A stretch of 64,000 nt of DNA from Caulobacter sp. BK020 (GTDB lineage: Bacteria; Pseudomonadota; Alphaproteobacteria; Caulobacterales; Caulobacteraceae). A model generated the notes under the pieces. That model searched no databases. It was not told the origin of the DNA and saw only the letters and a program-made list of their open reading frames with translations. Below are positions 16,711-24,978 of the stretch, in pieces. Location: NCBI RefSeq assembly GCF_004342605.1, contig NZ_SLZL01000008.1, positions 62,001-126,000 of the forward strand, read 5' to 3'. Made by a program: the position numbers and the translations under genes. The stretch's first letter is position 1; every line of letters begins with the position of its first letter.

Positions 16711-17031
16711 ATGGACATCTTCCTACTGATCCGCGCCGTCGCCGCCCTGGCCATCACCCTGGGCCTGGTCGGACTGGCCGCGGTGGCGCTGCGCAAGTTC
16801 GGGCCGGACGCCCTGTCGCGGATCACCGCCCTGCGCAAGGACCGCCGGATGCAGGTGGTCGAGACCCTGGTGCTGGACCCCACCCGGCGCCTGGTGCTGT
16901 TCACCCTGGACGGCGAGGAGCGCCTGCTGATGCTGGGCGAGGGCCAGCTTCTGGACTGGGCGCCCGCAAAGCCCAGGAAGCCCCCCGCCCCGAAACCCGC
17001 TTCCAAGCCCTCTTCGGAGACCGTGGTCTGA
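16711..17031 (+). CDS. fliO: Flagellar biosynthetic protein FliO
   Basis: 106 aa with one N-terminal membrane helix (LLIRAVAALAITLGLVGLAAVALRKF), then the FliO soluble domain (MQVVETLVLDPTRRLVLFTLDGEERLLMLGEG) and a Pro/Lys-rich tail. FliO helps assemble the FliP ring of the type III export gate. Its TGA overlaps the fliP ATG (ATGA at 17028-17031 region), so the two are coupled. FliO is poorly conserved; the call rests on topology plus the adjacent fliP. Confidence 0.88.
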   Translation: MDIFLLIRAVAALAITLGLVGLAAVALRKFGPDALSRITALRKDRRMQVVETLVLDPTRRLVLFTLDGEERLLMLGEGQLLDWAPAKPRKPPAPKPASKPSSETVV

Positions 17032-17831
17032 TGCGCGGCCTGCTCAAGCTGATCACCGGCGCCGACCCGAAGGACCTTCGCCAGGCCGCGATCATCTCGG
17101 TGCTGGCCGGACTGATCACCGTGCTCGGACCCGCCGTGGCCACGGCGCAATCGGCGATCAATGTCGATCTGGGCACCGGCGCGGGCCTGTCCGAGCGCGT
17201 GGTCCAGATGGTGGGCCTGCTGACGGTGCTGTCGCTGGCCCCGTCGATCGTGATCATGACCACCTCGTTCGTGCGGATCGTGGTGGTGCTGGGCCTGCTG
17301 CGCACCGCGATCGGCGTCCAGCAGAGCCCGCCCAACCCGGTGCTGATCAGCCTGGCGCTGTTCCTGACCGCCATCGTCATGGGCCCGACCTTCGAGCAGT
17401 CCTACGACGCCGGGATCAAGCCGCTGCTGGACAAGCAGATCGAGATGCCCGAGGCCTTCGACGCCGCGGCCCAGCCGGTCAAGGTGTTCATGCTGCGCCA
17501 GGTCGACCAGGACGACCTGGCCCTGTTCATCCGCCTGTCGAAGATCGAGAAGCCCAAGACCGCGGCCGACACGCCGCTGAAGGTGGTGACGCCGGCCTTC
17601 ATGATCTCGGAACTGAAGCGCGCCTTCGAGATCGGCTTTCTGCTGTTCATCCCGTTCCTGGTCATCGACCTGGTGGTCGCCAGCGTGCTGATGAGCATGG
17701 GCATGATGATGCTGCCGCCGGCGACGGTCAGCCTGCCGTTCAAGCTGATCTTCTTCGTGCTGGTGGACGGCTGGCGGCTGGTCGCCGGCAGTCTGGTCGA
17801 GAGCTTCCAGCGTGGAGCTGGCGGCGGCTAG
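17031..17831 (+). CDS. fliP: Flagellar biosynthetic protein FliP
   Basis: 266 aa. An N-terminal signal-like hydrophobic segment is followed by the FliP core: LLTVLSLAPSIVIMTTSFVRIVVVLGLLRTAIGVQQSPPNPVLISLALFLT, and then TPAFMISELKRAFEIGFLLFIPFLVIDLVVASVLMSMGMMMLPP. FliP forms the pentameric export-gate channel with FliQ and FliR. ATG 17031 is defined by overlap with the fliO stop. fliQ and fliR are not adjacent, since a ribokinase gene follows, as in Caulobacter where fliQR lies elsewhere. Confidence 0.97.
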   Translation: MRGLLKLITGADPKDLRQAAIISVLAGLITVLGPAVATAQSAINVDLGTGAGLSERVVQMVGLLTVLSLAPSIVIMTTSFVRIVVVLGLLRTAIGVQQSPPNPVLISLALFLTAIVMGPTFEQSYDAGIKPLLDKQIEMPEAFDAAAQPVKVFMLRQVDQDDLALFIRLSKIEKPKTAADTPLKVVTPAFMISELKRAFEIGFLLFIPFLVIDLVVASVLMSMGMMMLPPATVSLPFKLIFFVLVDGWRLVAGSLVESFQRGAGGG

Positions 17832-17898
17832 AGCCTTTTCGAGCACAATGGAAACCGGTTCGCGTGAAGACAGCGCGCCAAAAGCAAGCGATCTAGAG
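17832..17898. repeat. Probable alphaproteobacterial interspersed repeat fragment
   Basis: The spacer between fliP and the kinase contains AAACCGGTTCGCGTGAAGAC, then CGCCAAAAGCAAG and ends GATCTAGAG. This combination resembles the short repeat dispersed through intergenic gaps of rhizobial and Caulobacter genomes (consensus-like pieces: ACCGGTTCGCGTGAAG, CAAAA, CTAGAG). Only one copy is seen in this window, so the identification rests on recall and is moderate. Confidence 0.4.
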
Positions 17899-17908
17899 AA
17901 GAAGAACA

Positions 17909-18820
17909 ATGAGCGTTTTTGTCCTGGGCTCAATCAATCTGGACGCCGTGGCGCGGGTCGACGACCTGCCGCGGCCGGGCGAGACCGTGGCCGGCATCTC
18001 GCTGGAGCTGTTTCCCGGCGGCAAGGGCGCCAACCAGGCCGTGGCCGCCGCCCGCTTCGGCGCCCCCACCCGGCTGATGGGCGCGGTAGGCAGGGAAGAC
18101 AGCGGCCCCAGCCTGAAGACCAAGCTGGCCGGCTATGGCGTGCAGGTTTCCGACGTCGCCGAACTGCCGTCGATCCCGACCGGCCAGGCCCACGTCTGGG
18201 TTTCGTCCAGCGGCGAGAACATGATCGTCGTCACCAGCGGGGCCAACGCCACCCTGTCGCCCCAGCACGTGGCCGCCACGCCGCTTGAGGGCCAGCGCGT
18301 GCTGCTGTGTCAGCTGGAGACCCCTGCTCCGGCCATCGAGGCGCTGTTCCGGGCTGGCGTCGCCAAGGGCGCCCTGCGGATCCTGAACGCCGCCCCGGCC
18401 CTGCCCCAGGGCGCGGCGCTGTTCCCGCTGACCGACATCCTGATCCTGAACCAGACCGAACTGGCCACCTATGCCCGCCTGGATCATGAGCCCTCGCGCC
18501 TGGAGGAGGTCAGCCGCGTTGCCCGCAAGCTGATGAGCCGTCCGGACCAGACGGTGATCGTCACGCTCGGCTCGGCCGGCGTGGCCACGGTGCGCCGCGA
18601 CGAGGCCTTCCTGGTCGAGGGCCGCAAGGTCAAGGCCATCGACACCACCGGAGCCGGCGACTGCTTCTGCGGGGCCCTGGCCGCCTGCCTGAGCACGGGC
18701 ATGGACCTGCGCGAGGCGGTCGAGCACGCCAACGCCGCCGCCGCCCTGTCGGTCCAGAAGCCCGGCGCCGCCCCGTCCATGCCCAGCCGCCGCGAGGTGG
18801 AGCAGGTCCTGGAGGGGTGA
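17909..18820 (+). CDS. rbsK: Ribokinase (PfkB-family carbohydrate kinase)
   Basis: 303 aa, standard ribokinase length. N-terminal signature GSINLDAVARVDDLPRPGET and FPGGKGANQAVAAARFGA (substrate-binding GGKGAN), the NQTE motif (ILILNQTELATYAR), and the second PfkB signature DTTGAGDCFCGALAA with the catalytic Asp and anion hole. It phosphorylates ribose or a similar sugar at O5 using ATP. No transporter or repressor is next to it, so ribose specificity is by family resemblance. It is a single gene before the GH2 gene. Confidence 0.9.
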   Translation: MSVFVLGSINLDAVARVDDLPRPGETVAGISLELFPGGKGANQAVAAARFGAPTRLMGAVGREDSGPSLKTKLAGYGVQVSDVAELPSIPTGQAHVWVSSSGENMIVVTSGANATLSPQHVAATPLEGQRVLLCQLETPAPAIEALFRAGVAKGALRILNAAPALPQGAALFPLTDILILNQTELATYARLDHEPSRLEEVSRVARKLMSRPDQTVIVTLGSAGVATVRRDEAFLVEGRKVKAIDTTGAGDCFCGALAACLSTGMDLREAVEHANAAAALSVQKPGAAPSMPSRREVEQVLEG

Positions 18821-18938
18821 GCCTTCGCTGCTGGTAGGACGGGCGTCGCATTCCCTGACGCGGGACGTCGATACGCTCTAGCGCCAGCTCAGAATTATCC
18901 TACAAATGGCGCAAACACATCCGACCGGGAGTCGACCC

Positions 18939-21395
18939 ATGCGCCGCCGTGACCTTCTGAAGCTGGGGGCGGTCGCCGCCGTGGGCGTTCCCTCGGCGGC
19001 CGCGGCGACCCAGGTCACGACCCAGGCGACCGGCGACGCCGCCGCGACGCCGCCCGCGCCGGGTGCGCTGTCCGGGAAGACCGCGCGCGAGACCATCCTG
19101 CTCGACGCCGACTGGCGCTTTCACCACGGCGACATCCCCTTCCCCAAGGTGCGCGGCGACAGCCCGACCTATGACAGCACCAAGGCCGGCGCGGCGGGCG
19201 GCGCGGCGGCGATCAAGTACGACGACAGCGGCTGGCGCGCGCTGGACCTGCCGCACGACTTCGTGGTCGAGGGCCCGTTCGATCCCGACGAGAACCCGGC
19301 CCAGGGCTACCGGCCCAAGGGCCAGGCCTGGTACCGCAAGACCTTCACCTTGCCGGCCGCCGACCGGGGCAAACAGCTGGAACTGCGGTTCGACGGCGTG
19401 GCGGTCAACGCCACCGTCTGGGTCAATGGCGACGTCGTGGCCCACAGCCACAGCGCCTATAGCGCTATCACCGTCGACCTGACCGCCAACGCCCACTACG
19501 GCGACACTCCCAACGTCGTCGCCGTCCGTGTCGACGCCGACCCGATCGAAGGCTGGTGGTACGAGGGCGGCGGGATCTACCGCCACGTCTGGCTGGTCAA
19601 GCGTCCGCCGGTCCATCTGGTCGCCGACGGCGTCTACGCCCATCCGCGGCGTCGCGAGGACGGCCGCTGGGTGGTGCCGGTCGAGGCCAGCGTCGGCAGC
19701 ATCGCCGAAACGGCGAAACAGGCGACGGTCGATGTCGTCCTGCTGGACCCCGAGGGTAGACCAGCCGGACAGGCGCGCGTTTCCGGGACCGTGAACGCGC
19801 TGGAGACCACGGTGCTGCGCGCCGAGATCCTGGTGGACGCCCCGCGCCTGTGGTCGGTCGACCAGCCCGCGCTCTACAAGGTGCGCACCCGTGTCGCGGC
19901 CGACGGCCAGGACGCCGACGAACTGGTGACCCCGGCCGGCTTCCGCACCCAGCGCTTCGACCCGGCCAAGGGCTTCTTCCTCAACGACAAGCCGCTGAAG
20001 ATCCAGGGCGTCTGCATCCACCAGGACCATGCCGGCCTGGGCGTGGCCATGCCCGACTCGATCATCGAATTTCGCCTGCGTCGCCTGAAGGAACTGGGCT
20101 GCAATGCGATCCGCAGCTCGCACAACGCCCCCACCCCCGCCCTGCTGGACGCCGCCGACCGGCTGGGCTTCCTGGTGATGGACGAGAACCGGGTGTTCAA
20201 CGTCAGCCCCGACTACACCCGGATGCTGTCCTGGCTGGTGCGCCGCGACCGCAACCATCCCAGCGTGATCCTGTGGTCCGTGTTCAACGAGGAGCCGCTG
20301 CAGGGCACCGAGGCCGGCTACCAGATGGTTCGCCGCATGGCCAAGATCGTCAAGGACCTGGACGACACCCGGCCGGTCACGGCGGCGATCAACAACGGGA
20401 TGTTCAACCCGGTCAACGTCACCCAGGCGGTCGACGTTGTGGGCTTCAACTACCAGATCAAGGAATACGACCGCTTCCACGCGGCCCATCCCAACCTGCC
20501 CCTGACCAGTTCGGAGGACACCTCGGCGGTGATGACGCGCGGCGAGTGGGTCACCGACATGAAGCGCAACGTCCTGGCGGCCTATGACGACGAGTTCCGC
20601 CCCTGGGGCGCCACGCACCGCGCGGCCTGGAAGGCGATCGCCGAGCGGCCCTATCTGGCCGGCGCCTTCGTCTGGACCGGGTTCGACTATCGCGGCGAGC
20701 CCCAGCCGTTCACCTGGCCGACCGCCAGTTCGTCGTTCGGGATCATGGATCTCTGCGGCTTCGAGAAGACCGCCTTCTACATTCACCAGTCGCAGTGGGT
20801 GCGCGACCGGCCGGTGCTGCACCTGGTCCCGCACTGGAACTGGGCGGGCCGCGAGGGCCAGCCGATCAAGGTGATGGCCTTCACCAACTGCGACACGGTC
20901 GCCCTGCGCCTGAACGGCAAGCTGATCTCCGAGCAGAAGAACGACCTCTACGAAGGCCTGACCTGGCAGGTTCCCTACGCACCCGGCCGGCTGGAGGCCG
21001 TGGGCATGACCGGCGGCAAGGTGGTGGCCCGCGCCTCGGTCGAGACCACCGACGCGCCCGTGGCCCTGCGCCTGACGCCCGACCGCTCGCCCCTGGCCGG
21101 CGACGGGCGCGACGCCGCGCCCATCCGGGTCGAGGCCGTCGACGCCAAGGGACGCCCCGTGCCGACCGCACAGACCCCGGTTCAGTTCGCCATCGAAGGC
21201 GGTCGCATCATCGGCCTGGGCAATGGCGACGCCAACAGCCACGAGCCGGAAAAGGGCGACCGCCGAAGCCTCTACAACGGCCTGGCCCAGGTGATCGTGC
21301 AGACGACGGCCGGCGCGGCGGGGCCGCTCGTGGTCACCGCCCGGGCCGAGGGCCTGAAGCCGGCCACGGCGCGCATCGCGGTGCGGCCGGGTTAG
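18939..21395 (+). CDS. Secreted glycoside hydrolase family 2 enzyme (beta-galactosidase/glucuronidase-like)
   Basis: 818 aa from ATG 18939, which follows GGGAG and directly opens a Tat signal (MRRRDLLKLGAVAAVG); ATG 18906 is an alternative. Domain order: sugar-binding jelly roll (YRKTFTLPAADRGKQLELRFDGV), Ig-like domain, then the catalytic barrel with GVCIHQDHAGLG, HNAPTPALLDAADRLGFLVMDE and the acid/base Glu in LWSVFNEEPLQG. C-terminal beta domains (VKVMAFTNCDTVALRLNGK, Ig-like DGRDAAPIRVEAVDAKGRP) are of the DUF4982 and related type. It acts on plant or microbial oligosaccharides in the periplasm or outside; the sugar is not determined. Confidence 0.9.
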   Translation: MRRRDLLKLGAVAAVGVPSAAAATQVTTQATGDAAATPPAPGALSGKTARETILLDADWRFHHGDIPFPKVRGDSPTYDSTKAGAAGGAAAIKYDDSGWRALDLPHDFVVEGPFDPDENPAQGYRPKGQAWYRKTFTLPAADRGKQLELRFDGVAVNATVWVNGDVVAHSHSAYSAITVDLTANAHYGDTPNVVAVRVDADPIEGWWYEGGGIYRHVWLVKRPPVHLVADGVYAHPRRREDGRWVVPVEASVGSIAETAKQATVDVVLLDPEGRPAGQARVSGTVNALETTVLRAEILVDAPRLWSVDQPALYKVRTRVAADGQDADELVTPAGFRTQRFDPAKGFFLNDKPLKIQGVCIHQDHAGLGVAMPDSIIEFRLRRLKELGCNAIRSSHNAPTPALLDAADRLGFLVMDENRVFNVSPDYTRMLSWLVRRDRNHPSVILWSVFNEEPLQGTEAGYQMVRRMAKIVKDLDDTRPVTAAINNGMFNPVNVTQAVDVVGFNYQIKEYDRFHAAHPNLPLTSSEDTSAVMTRGEWVTDMKRNVLAAYDDEFRPWGATHRAAWKAIAERPYLAGAFVWTGFDYRGEPQPFTWPTASSSFGIMDLCGFEKTAFYIHQSQWVRDRPVLHLVPHWNWAGREGQPIKVMAFTNCDTVALRLNGKLISEQKNDLYEGLTWQVPYAPGRLEAVGMTGGKVVARASVETTDAPVALRLTPDRSPLAGDGRDAAPIRVEAVDAKGRPVPTAQTPVQFAIEGGRIIGLGNGDANSHEPEKGDRRSLYNGLAQVIVQTTAGAAGPLVVTARAEGLKPATARIAVRPG

Positions 21396-21673
21396 GCGCC
21401 GCGCCGCAGGTTCTTGCCGAGCACGGCCACGATGATCAGCACGAAGGCGGCCAGGCGGAACAGGTAGATGCCGCCACGCTCCTCGTGCGGCGTGCCCAGC
21501 AGCACCGGCAGGGCGTTGCCCACGGCCAGCAGGCCGAAGGCGGCCGCGAAGGCCAGGAACAGCCGATCGCGCGTGCGCCGCCAGAACTTCAGGAAGAACA
21601 GGCCGGCGATCAGGAACCCCGTGGCCAGGGCCCCGGCGATCAGACCCTCGACGGGGGTGATGGGGACGCTCAT
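21392..21673 (-). CDS. DUF5985-family small membrane protein (second of pair)
   Basis: 93 aa with three hydrophobic helices (LIAGALATGFLIAGLFFLKFW, RLFLAFAAAFGLLAVGNALPVLL, YLFRLAAFVLIIVAVLGKN) and the signature FFLKFWRRTRDRLFLAFAAAF that resembles DUF5985 proteins. Function unknown. Its ATG overlaps the previous gene's stop (ATGA, 21670-21673), and that gene is a distant paralogue, so the pair may form a heteromeric membrane unit. It is the last gene of a three-gene operon and is convergent with GH2, overlapping its last 4 bp. Confidence 0.75.
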   Translation of the reverse strand: MSVPITPVEGLIAGALATGFLIAGLFFLKFWRRTRDRLFLAFAAAFGLLAVGNALPVLLGTPHEERGGIYLFRLAAFVLIIVAVLGKNLRRGA

Positions 21674-21957
21674 TCGTCCACCTCCCAGATGAAGCCGTAC
21701 AGCAGCGTGGCGATGGCCAGGCCGGCGCTGGCCTGGCGGTAGGGCAGCAGGTTGACCTGGGTGAAGACCACCAGGTCGGCCACCAACAGCAGGTTGTTCA
21801 GGGCCAGGAAGCCGAAACTGATCGCGGTCCACAGCAGCAGGCGCGAGCGGCTGGCGCGCCAGGCCCGGGTCAGCAGGCCCGCGCAGGTCATGCTGGCCAG
21901 CATGCAGAGGACGTAGACCACCGTCGGCGCCAGGCCGGTGATGGGGAGGCCGCTCAT
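21670..21957 (-). CDS. DUF5985-family small membrane protein (first of pair)
   Basis: 95 aa with three hydrophobic helices (TVVYVLCMLASMTCAGLLTRAW, LLLWTAISFGFLALNNLLLVADLV, SAGLAIATLLYGFIWEVDE). RAWRASRSRLLLWTAISFGFLALNN parallels the central motif of the next gene (FWRRTRDRLFLAFAAAFGLLAVGN), so the two genes arose by duplication. It overlaps the upstream winged-helix gene by the ATGA at 21954-21957. Function unknown. Confidence 0.75.
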   Translation of the reverse strand: MSGLPITGLAPTVVYVLCMLASMTCAGLLTRAWRASRSRLLLWTAISFGFLALNNLLLVADLVVFTQVNLLPYRQASAGLAIATLLYGFIWEVDE

Positions 21958-22328
21958 TGGTCTTTCCCCTTGAACTTGAAGGCGTCGGCCAGCGACTGCA
22001 GGCGCTCGGCCGGCGCCGAAATCCAGCGGATCACCGTGACGGGCTTGGCGCGGTAGGCGGCGTCCAGGTCGTCGCAGACCTGGGCCAGGACGGCGGCGGC
22101 GGGCTGGTAGCGAAAGCAGCCGCGTTCGTCGGCCACCACCAGGCCCGCGCTCTCGAAGGCGGTCAGGTTGTCGCTGACCAGGCTGTGGCTGGCTCGCAGG
22201 TCACCGACCAGCTCCTCCACGGTCCAGCAGCGCTCCGGATCATGCTTGAGTCGCAACAATAGCTCCAGCGCCCAGACCGAACGTACGTGTTCGCGAATGA
22301 ACTGAAAGACGTCGCGGTCGACGGTCAC
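21954..22328 (-). CDS. Winged-helix protein, first gene of the DUF5985 operon
   Basis: 124 aa. Residues about 15-80 form a winged helix (SVWALELLLRLKHDPERCWTVEELVGDLRASHSLVSDNLTAFESAGLV with wing VADERGCFRYQPA), similar in layout to MarR or ArsR-like DNA-binding domains. The C-terminus (VTVIRWISAPAERLQSLADAFKFKG) is a putative amphipathic helix. It overlaps the two small membrane protein genes downstream, an arrangement that suggests a regulator acting with its membrane partners. I recognise no characterised homologue. Confidence 0.75.
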   Translation of the reverse strand: MTVDRDVFQFIREHVRSVWALELLLRLKHDPERCWTVEELVGDLRASHSLVSDNLTAFESAGLVVADERGCFRYQPAAAVLAQVCDDLDAAYRAKPVTVIRWISAPAERLQSLADAFKFKGKDQ

Positions 22329-22448
22329 CCGGCCCCAGCCTCAAAACCCTCGGCTCCGCAACCTCGGAACCCCGGCGGACAATAGGCGGCAAGACCGTCG
22401 GAGCAAGCTTGGCCATGAAAATCGCGACGCAGGGCGCTCGCGGCGGGA

Positions 22449-22949
22449 TCAGGCGGCGCGGATGCCGCTGTGCTGGTCGGCGGCCTGGGCCCCGACCACC
22501 GCGTCGTAGCCCAGGATCATGTCGACGTCCCGGCCGTTGCTGGCCAGGGGCAGGCGCAGCCACAGGATCGACATGTGCGGCGAGCCCTTCCAGGCCAGGC
22601 TATGCACGCCCACGCCCGGCCGGCGCTCGTTGACCACCTTGTCCAGTTCGCGGCGCCAGTACTCGACCGCGGCGCTGTTGTAGACGTCTTCCAGGGTGCG
22701 GCCGGTGATCTCGCGGCCATAGACCGAATAGAGCCCGGTGCCGGCCAGCCGCAGGCGGTAGTCGATGGCGCCTTCGGAACCGCGCTTGACGTCGGTCAGG
22801 CTGACGGTCGGCAGCATGCGCTTGATGCCGGAAGGGTGCAGGTCGACGCGCGACGGGAGGCTAGCCCCCCGACGGAGGGACGCCCAGTAGGCGAACATCT
22901 CCTGGTGAGCGCGGGCCGCCGTGGCCGATGCGCTCAGCTGCGCGTTCAT
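22449..22949 (-). CDS. PAS-domain protein (PAS_5 type)
   Basis: 166 aa, almost entirely one PAS-like domain: YWASLRRGASLPSRVDLHPSGIKRMLPTVSLTDV, then YRLRLAGTGLYSVYGREITGRTLEDVY and LWLRLPLASNGRDVDMILGYD. This matches the alphaproteobacterial single-domain PAS family (PAS_5), usually found as stand-alone proteins of unknown ligand. ATG 22949 follows AAGGAATC; ATG 22991 is in frame but less likely. No output domain is present, so it must act by protein contacts or small-molecule binding. Confidence 0.85.
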   Translation of the reverse strand: MNAQLSASATAARAHQEMFAYWASLRRGASLPSRVDLHPSGIKRMLPTVSLTDVKRGSEGAIDYRLRLAGTGLYSVYGREITGRTLEDVYNSAAVEYWRRELDKVVNERRPGVGVHSLAWKGSPHMSILWLRLPLASNGRDVDMILGYDAVVGAQAADQHSGIRAA

Positions 22950-23317
22950 CTTCAGATTCCTTAACAAGCCGTTGGAATCACGACGATTCACTATGTCTTA
23001 AGGACCGAATCGCCGCCAGCGAAAATCGCGCCCTACAGCCAAGTTTGTTGATATGAGTCAATCCGCAAACGCTACGTTCGAGGCAAAATCAGGCCGTTAA
23101 AAAGCCGGCGCGAACGGCGCAAGCGATTGTTTGAGTTAGGGTTAATGAACGCTCAGACTCACTTCGTCGGCGTCGCCGGAACGATCTGTGACTCCGGTTT
23201 CGGCCCCGGCGTCTGCTCCGCTTTCGGCGCGCCGAGACAGTCAATTGAGGCCCCCATCTTGCGTGACACGACCATCCACTGCCCCCCAATCCTAGCGGTC
23301 GCCCGTTGAGCGCGGCC
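22950..23317. other. Gene-free region between divergent PAS and dehydrogenase genes
   Basis: 368 bp that must hold both promoters. It is locally lower in GC around 23030-23160 (GTTTGTTGATATGAGTCAAT, TTAGGGTTAATGAAC). An ATG at 23145 opens a 54-codon frame running into the dehydrogenase start region, but there is no ribosome-binding site and no recognisable product, so I do not call it. No repeat or hairpin of note was found. Confidence 0.5.
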
Positions 23318-24334
23318 ATGCGCGTGGCCGTCTTCTCGACCAAGGCCTACGACCGCCGCTTTCTGGACGCGGCCAATCGCGACTTCGGCCATCGGCTGGA
23401 CTATTTCGAGGCCCGGCTCGACGCCAGCACCGCGGCTTTGGCCGAGGGCTATCCGGCCGTCTGCGCCTTCGTGAACGATCGCGTCGACGCCGCGGTCCTG
23501 GAGGCGCTGGCCAGCGGCGGGACCCGGCTCGTGGCCCTGCGCTGCGCCGGATACAACAATGTGGACCTGGAAGCAGCGGAGCGCCTGGACGTCGCCGTCG
23601 TCCGGGTTCCGGCCTATTCGCCCGAGGCGGTGGCCGAGTTCACGATCGGCCTGATCCTGGCGCTCGACCGCAACATCCCCCGGGCCTGGAACCGGGTTCG
23701 CGAGAACAACTTCGCCCTGGACGGCCTGATCGGGCGCAATCTCTCCGGCCGCAAGGCCGGGGTGGTCGGCACGGGCCGCATCGGCGCCCTGGTCGCCCGC
23801 GCCCTGCGACTGGGCTTTGGCTGCGAGGTGCTGGCCAGCGACCTGGTCGAGGCCCCCGAGCTGATCGCGATCGGGGTGCGCTACGCCCCCGTCGACGACC
23901 TGCTGCGAGAGGTCGACCTGGTCACCCTGCACTGCCCGCTGACGCCGCAGACCCGGCATCTGATCGACAGGGGTCGCCTGGCCGCCGCGCGCCCGGGCGT
24001 GATGATCATCAACACCAGTCGCGGGGCGCTGATCGACACGGCCGCGCTGATCGAAGGCCTGAAGTCACGCCAGGTCGGCGGCGTCGCCCTGGACGTCTAC
24101 GAACAGGAAGCCGACCTGTTCTTCGAGGACCTCTCCAACGAGATCGTCCAGGACGATGTCTTTCAGCGCCTGCTGACCTTCCCCAACGTGCTGATCACGG
24201 GGCATCAGGCCTTCCTGACCGAAGAGGCGCTGGCGGCGATCGCCGAAACCACCCTGGCCAGCATCGCCGAAGCCGAGGCTGGCGCGCCCCTGACCCGCCT
24301 GGTTACGGCCCGCCAGGTCAGGGCTCAGGCCTAG
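23318..24334 (+). CDS. ldhA: D-lactate dehydrogenase-like 2-hydroxyacid dehydrogenase
   Basis: 338 aa. D-2-hydroxyacid dehydrogenase features: substrate loop [38 protein letters not shown] motif [16 protein letters not shown], catalytic Arg in [18 protein letters not shown], Glu in [15 protein letters not shown] and His in [13 protein letters not shown]. The [15 protein letters not shown] stretch is typical of LdhA-type fermentative D-lactate dehydrogenase, which reduces pyruvate to D-lactate. ATG 23318 is used; TTG 23306 is four codons upstream. The stop overlaps the convergent mucR gene by 4 bp. Confidence 0.88.
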   Translation: MRVAVFSTKAYDRRFLDAANRDFGHRLDYFEARLDASTAALAEGYPAVCAFVNDRVDAAVLEALASGGTRLVALRCAGYNNVDLEAAERLDVAVVRVPAYSPEAVAEFTIGLILALDRNIPRAWNRVRENNFALDGLIGRNLSGRKAGVVGTGRIGALVARALRLGFGCEVLASDLVEAPELIAIGVRYAPVDDLLREVDLVTLHCPLTPQTRHLIDRGRLAAARPGVMIINTSRGALIDTAALIEGLKSRQVGGVALDVYEQEADLFFEDLSNEIVQDDVFQRLLTFPNVLITGHQAFLTEEALAAIAETTLASIAEAEAGAPLTRLVTARQVRAQA

Positions 24335-24753
24335 CCGCCGCGGCCCCGACGGGTCGGCTTCCGGCCGCCCTGGCCCAGGCCCATCTGCTTGGCCAGGTCG
24401 GAGCGCGCCTGGGCGTAGTTCGGCGCCACCATCGGATAGTCCTTCGGCAGGTCCCAGCGGGCGCGATACTGTTCCGGGCTCAGGTCGTACTTGGTGCGCA
24501 GGTGGCGCTTCAGCGACTTGAACTTGCGGCCGTCCTCCAGGCAGATCAGGTAGTCCGGCGTGATCGACCGGCGGATAGACACGGCCGGCTCGCGGCTGGC
24601 CTCGCCGGCCTCGGCCGGAGCCCCCACCGTCGAAAGCGCCTGGTGCACGCTGCGGATCAGGGCCGGCACGTCGGCCGCCGCGATGGTGTTGCCGCCGACA
24701 TAGGCGGCCACAAGGCTGGCCGTGACTTCAATAAGCTCGGACTGCTGGTCCAT
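24331..24753 (-). CDS. mucR: MucR/Ros-family transcriptional regulator
   Basis: 140 aa. N-terminal part [36 protein letters not shown] and C-terminal zinc-finger-like domain [52 protein letters not shown] are the MucR/Ros hallmarks. MucR proteins are nucleoid-associated repressors of motility, exopolysaccharide and, in Caulobacter, cell-cycle genes, binding AT-rich T-A step sites. ATG 24753 follows GGGAGCGACAAG. Its own 5' region (24780-24960) is AT-rich, consistent with autorepression. Caulobacter carries two paralogues; which one this is cannot be told. Confidence 0.93.
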   Translation of the reverse strand: MDQQSELIEVTASLVAAYVGGNTIAAADVPALIRSVHQALSTVGAPAEAGEASREPAVSIRRSITPDYLICLEDGRKFKSLKRHLRTKYDLSPEQYRARWDLPKDYPMVAPNYAQARSDLAKQMGLGQGGRKPTRRGRGG

Positions 24754-24978
24754 TTCTTGTCGCTCCCCCGACTCGTACTGGTCCGATAGGAACCAATTCT
24801 TTTTTGGATAGCAGATTATTGCATTTCCGCAACATAGACGTGCGAATAACGACCGCCAGACGCAGCCATGAACTGTCATCGCCGCCGCGACATACAGCCT
24901 TCAGTTGATTGAAATCTCTATCTTGGACGCGACCTCGTCCGACAATATTCGTCGAACACACTCGGCGACTGAGCGAAG

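Noticed and set aside
23145..23309. Possible 54-codon ORF upstream of ldhA
   Set aside because: No ribosome-binding site, no recognisable product, and it would occupy the ldhA promoter.
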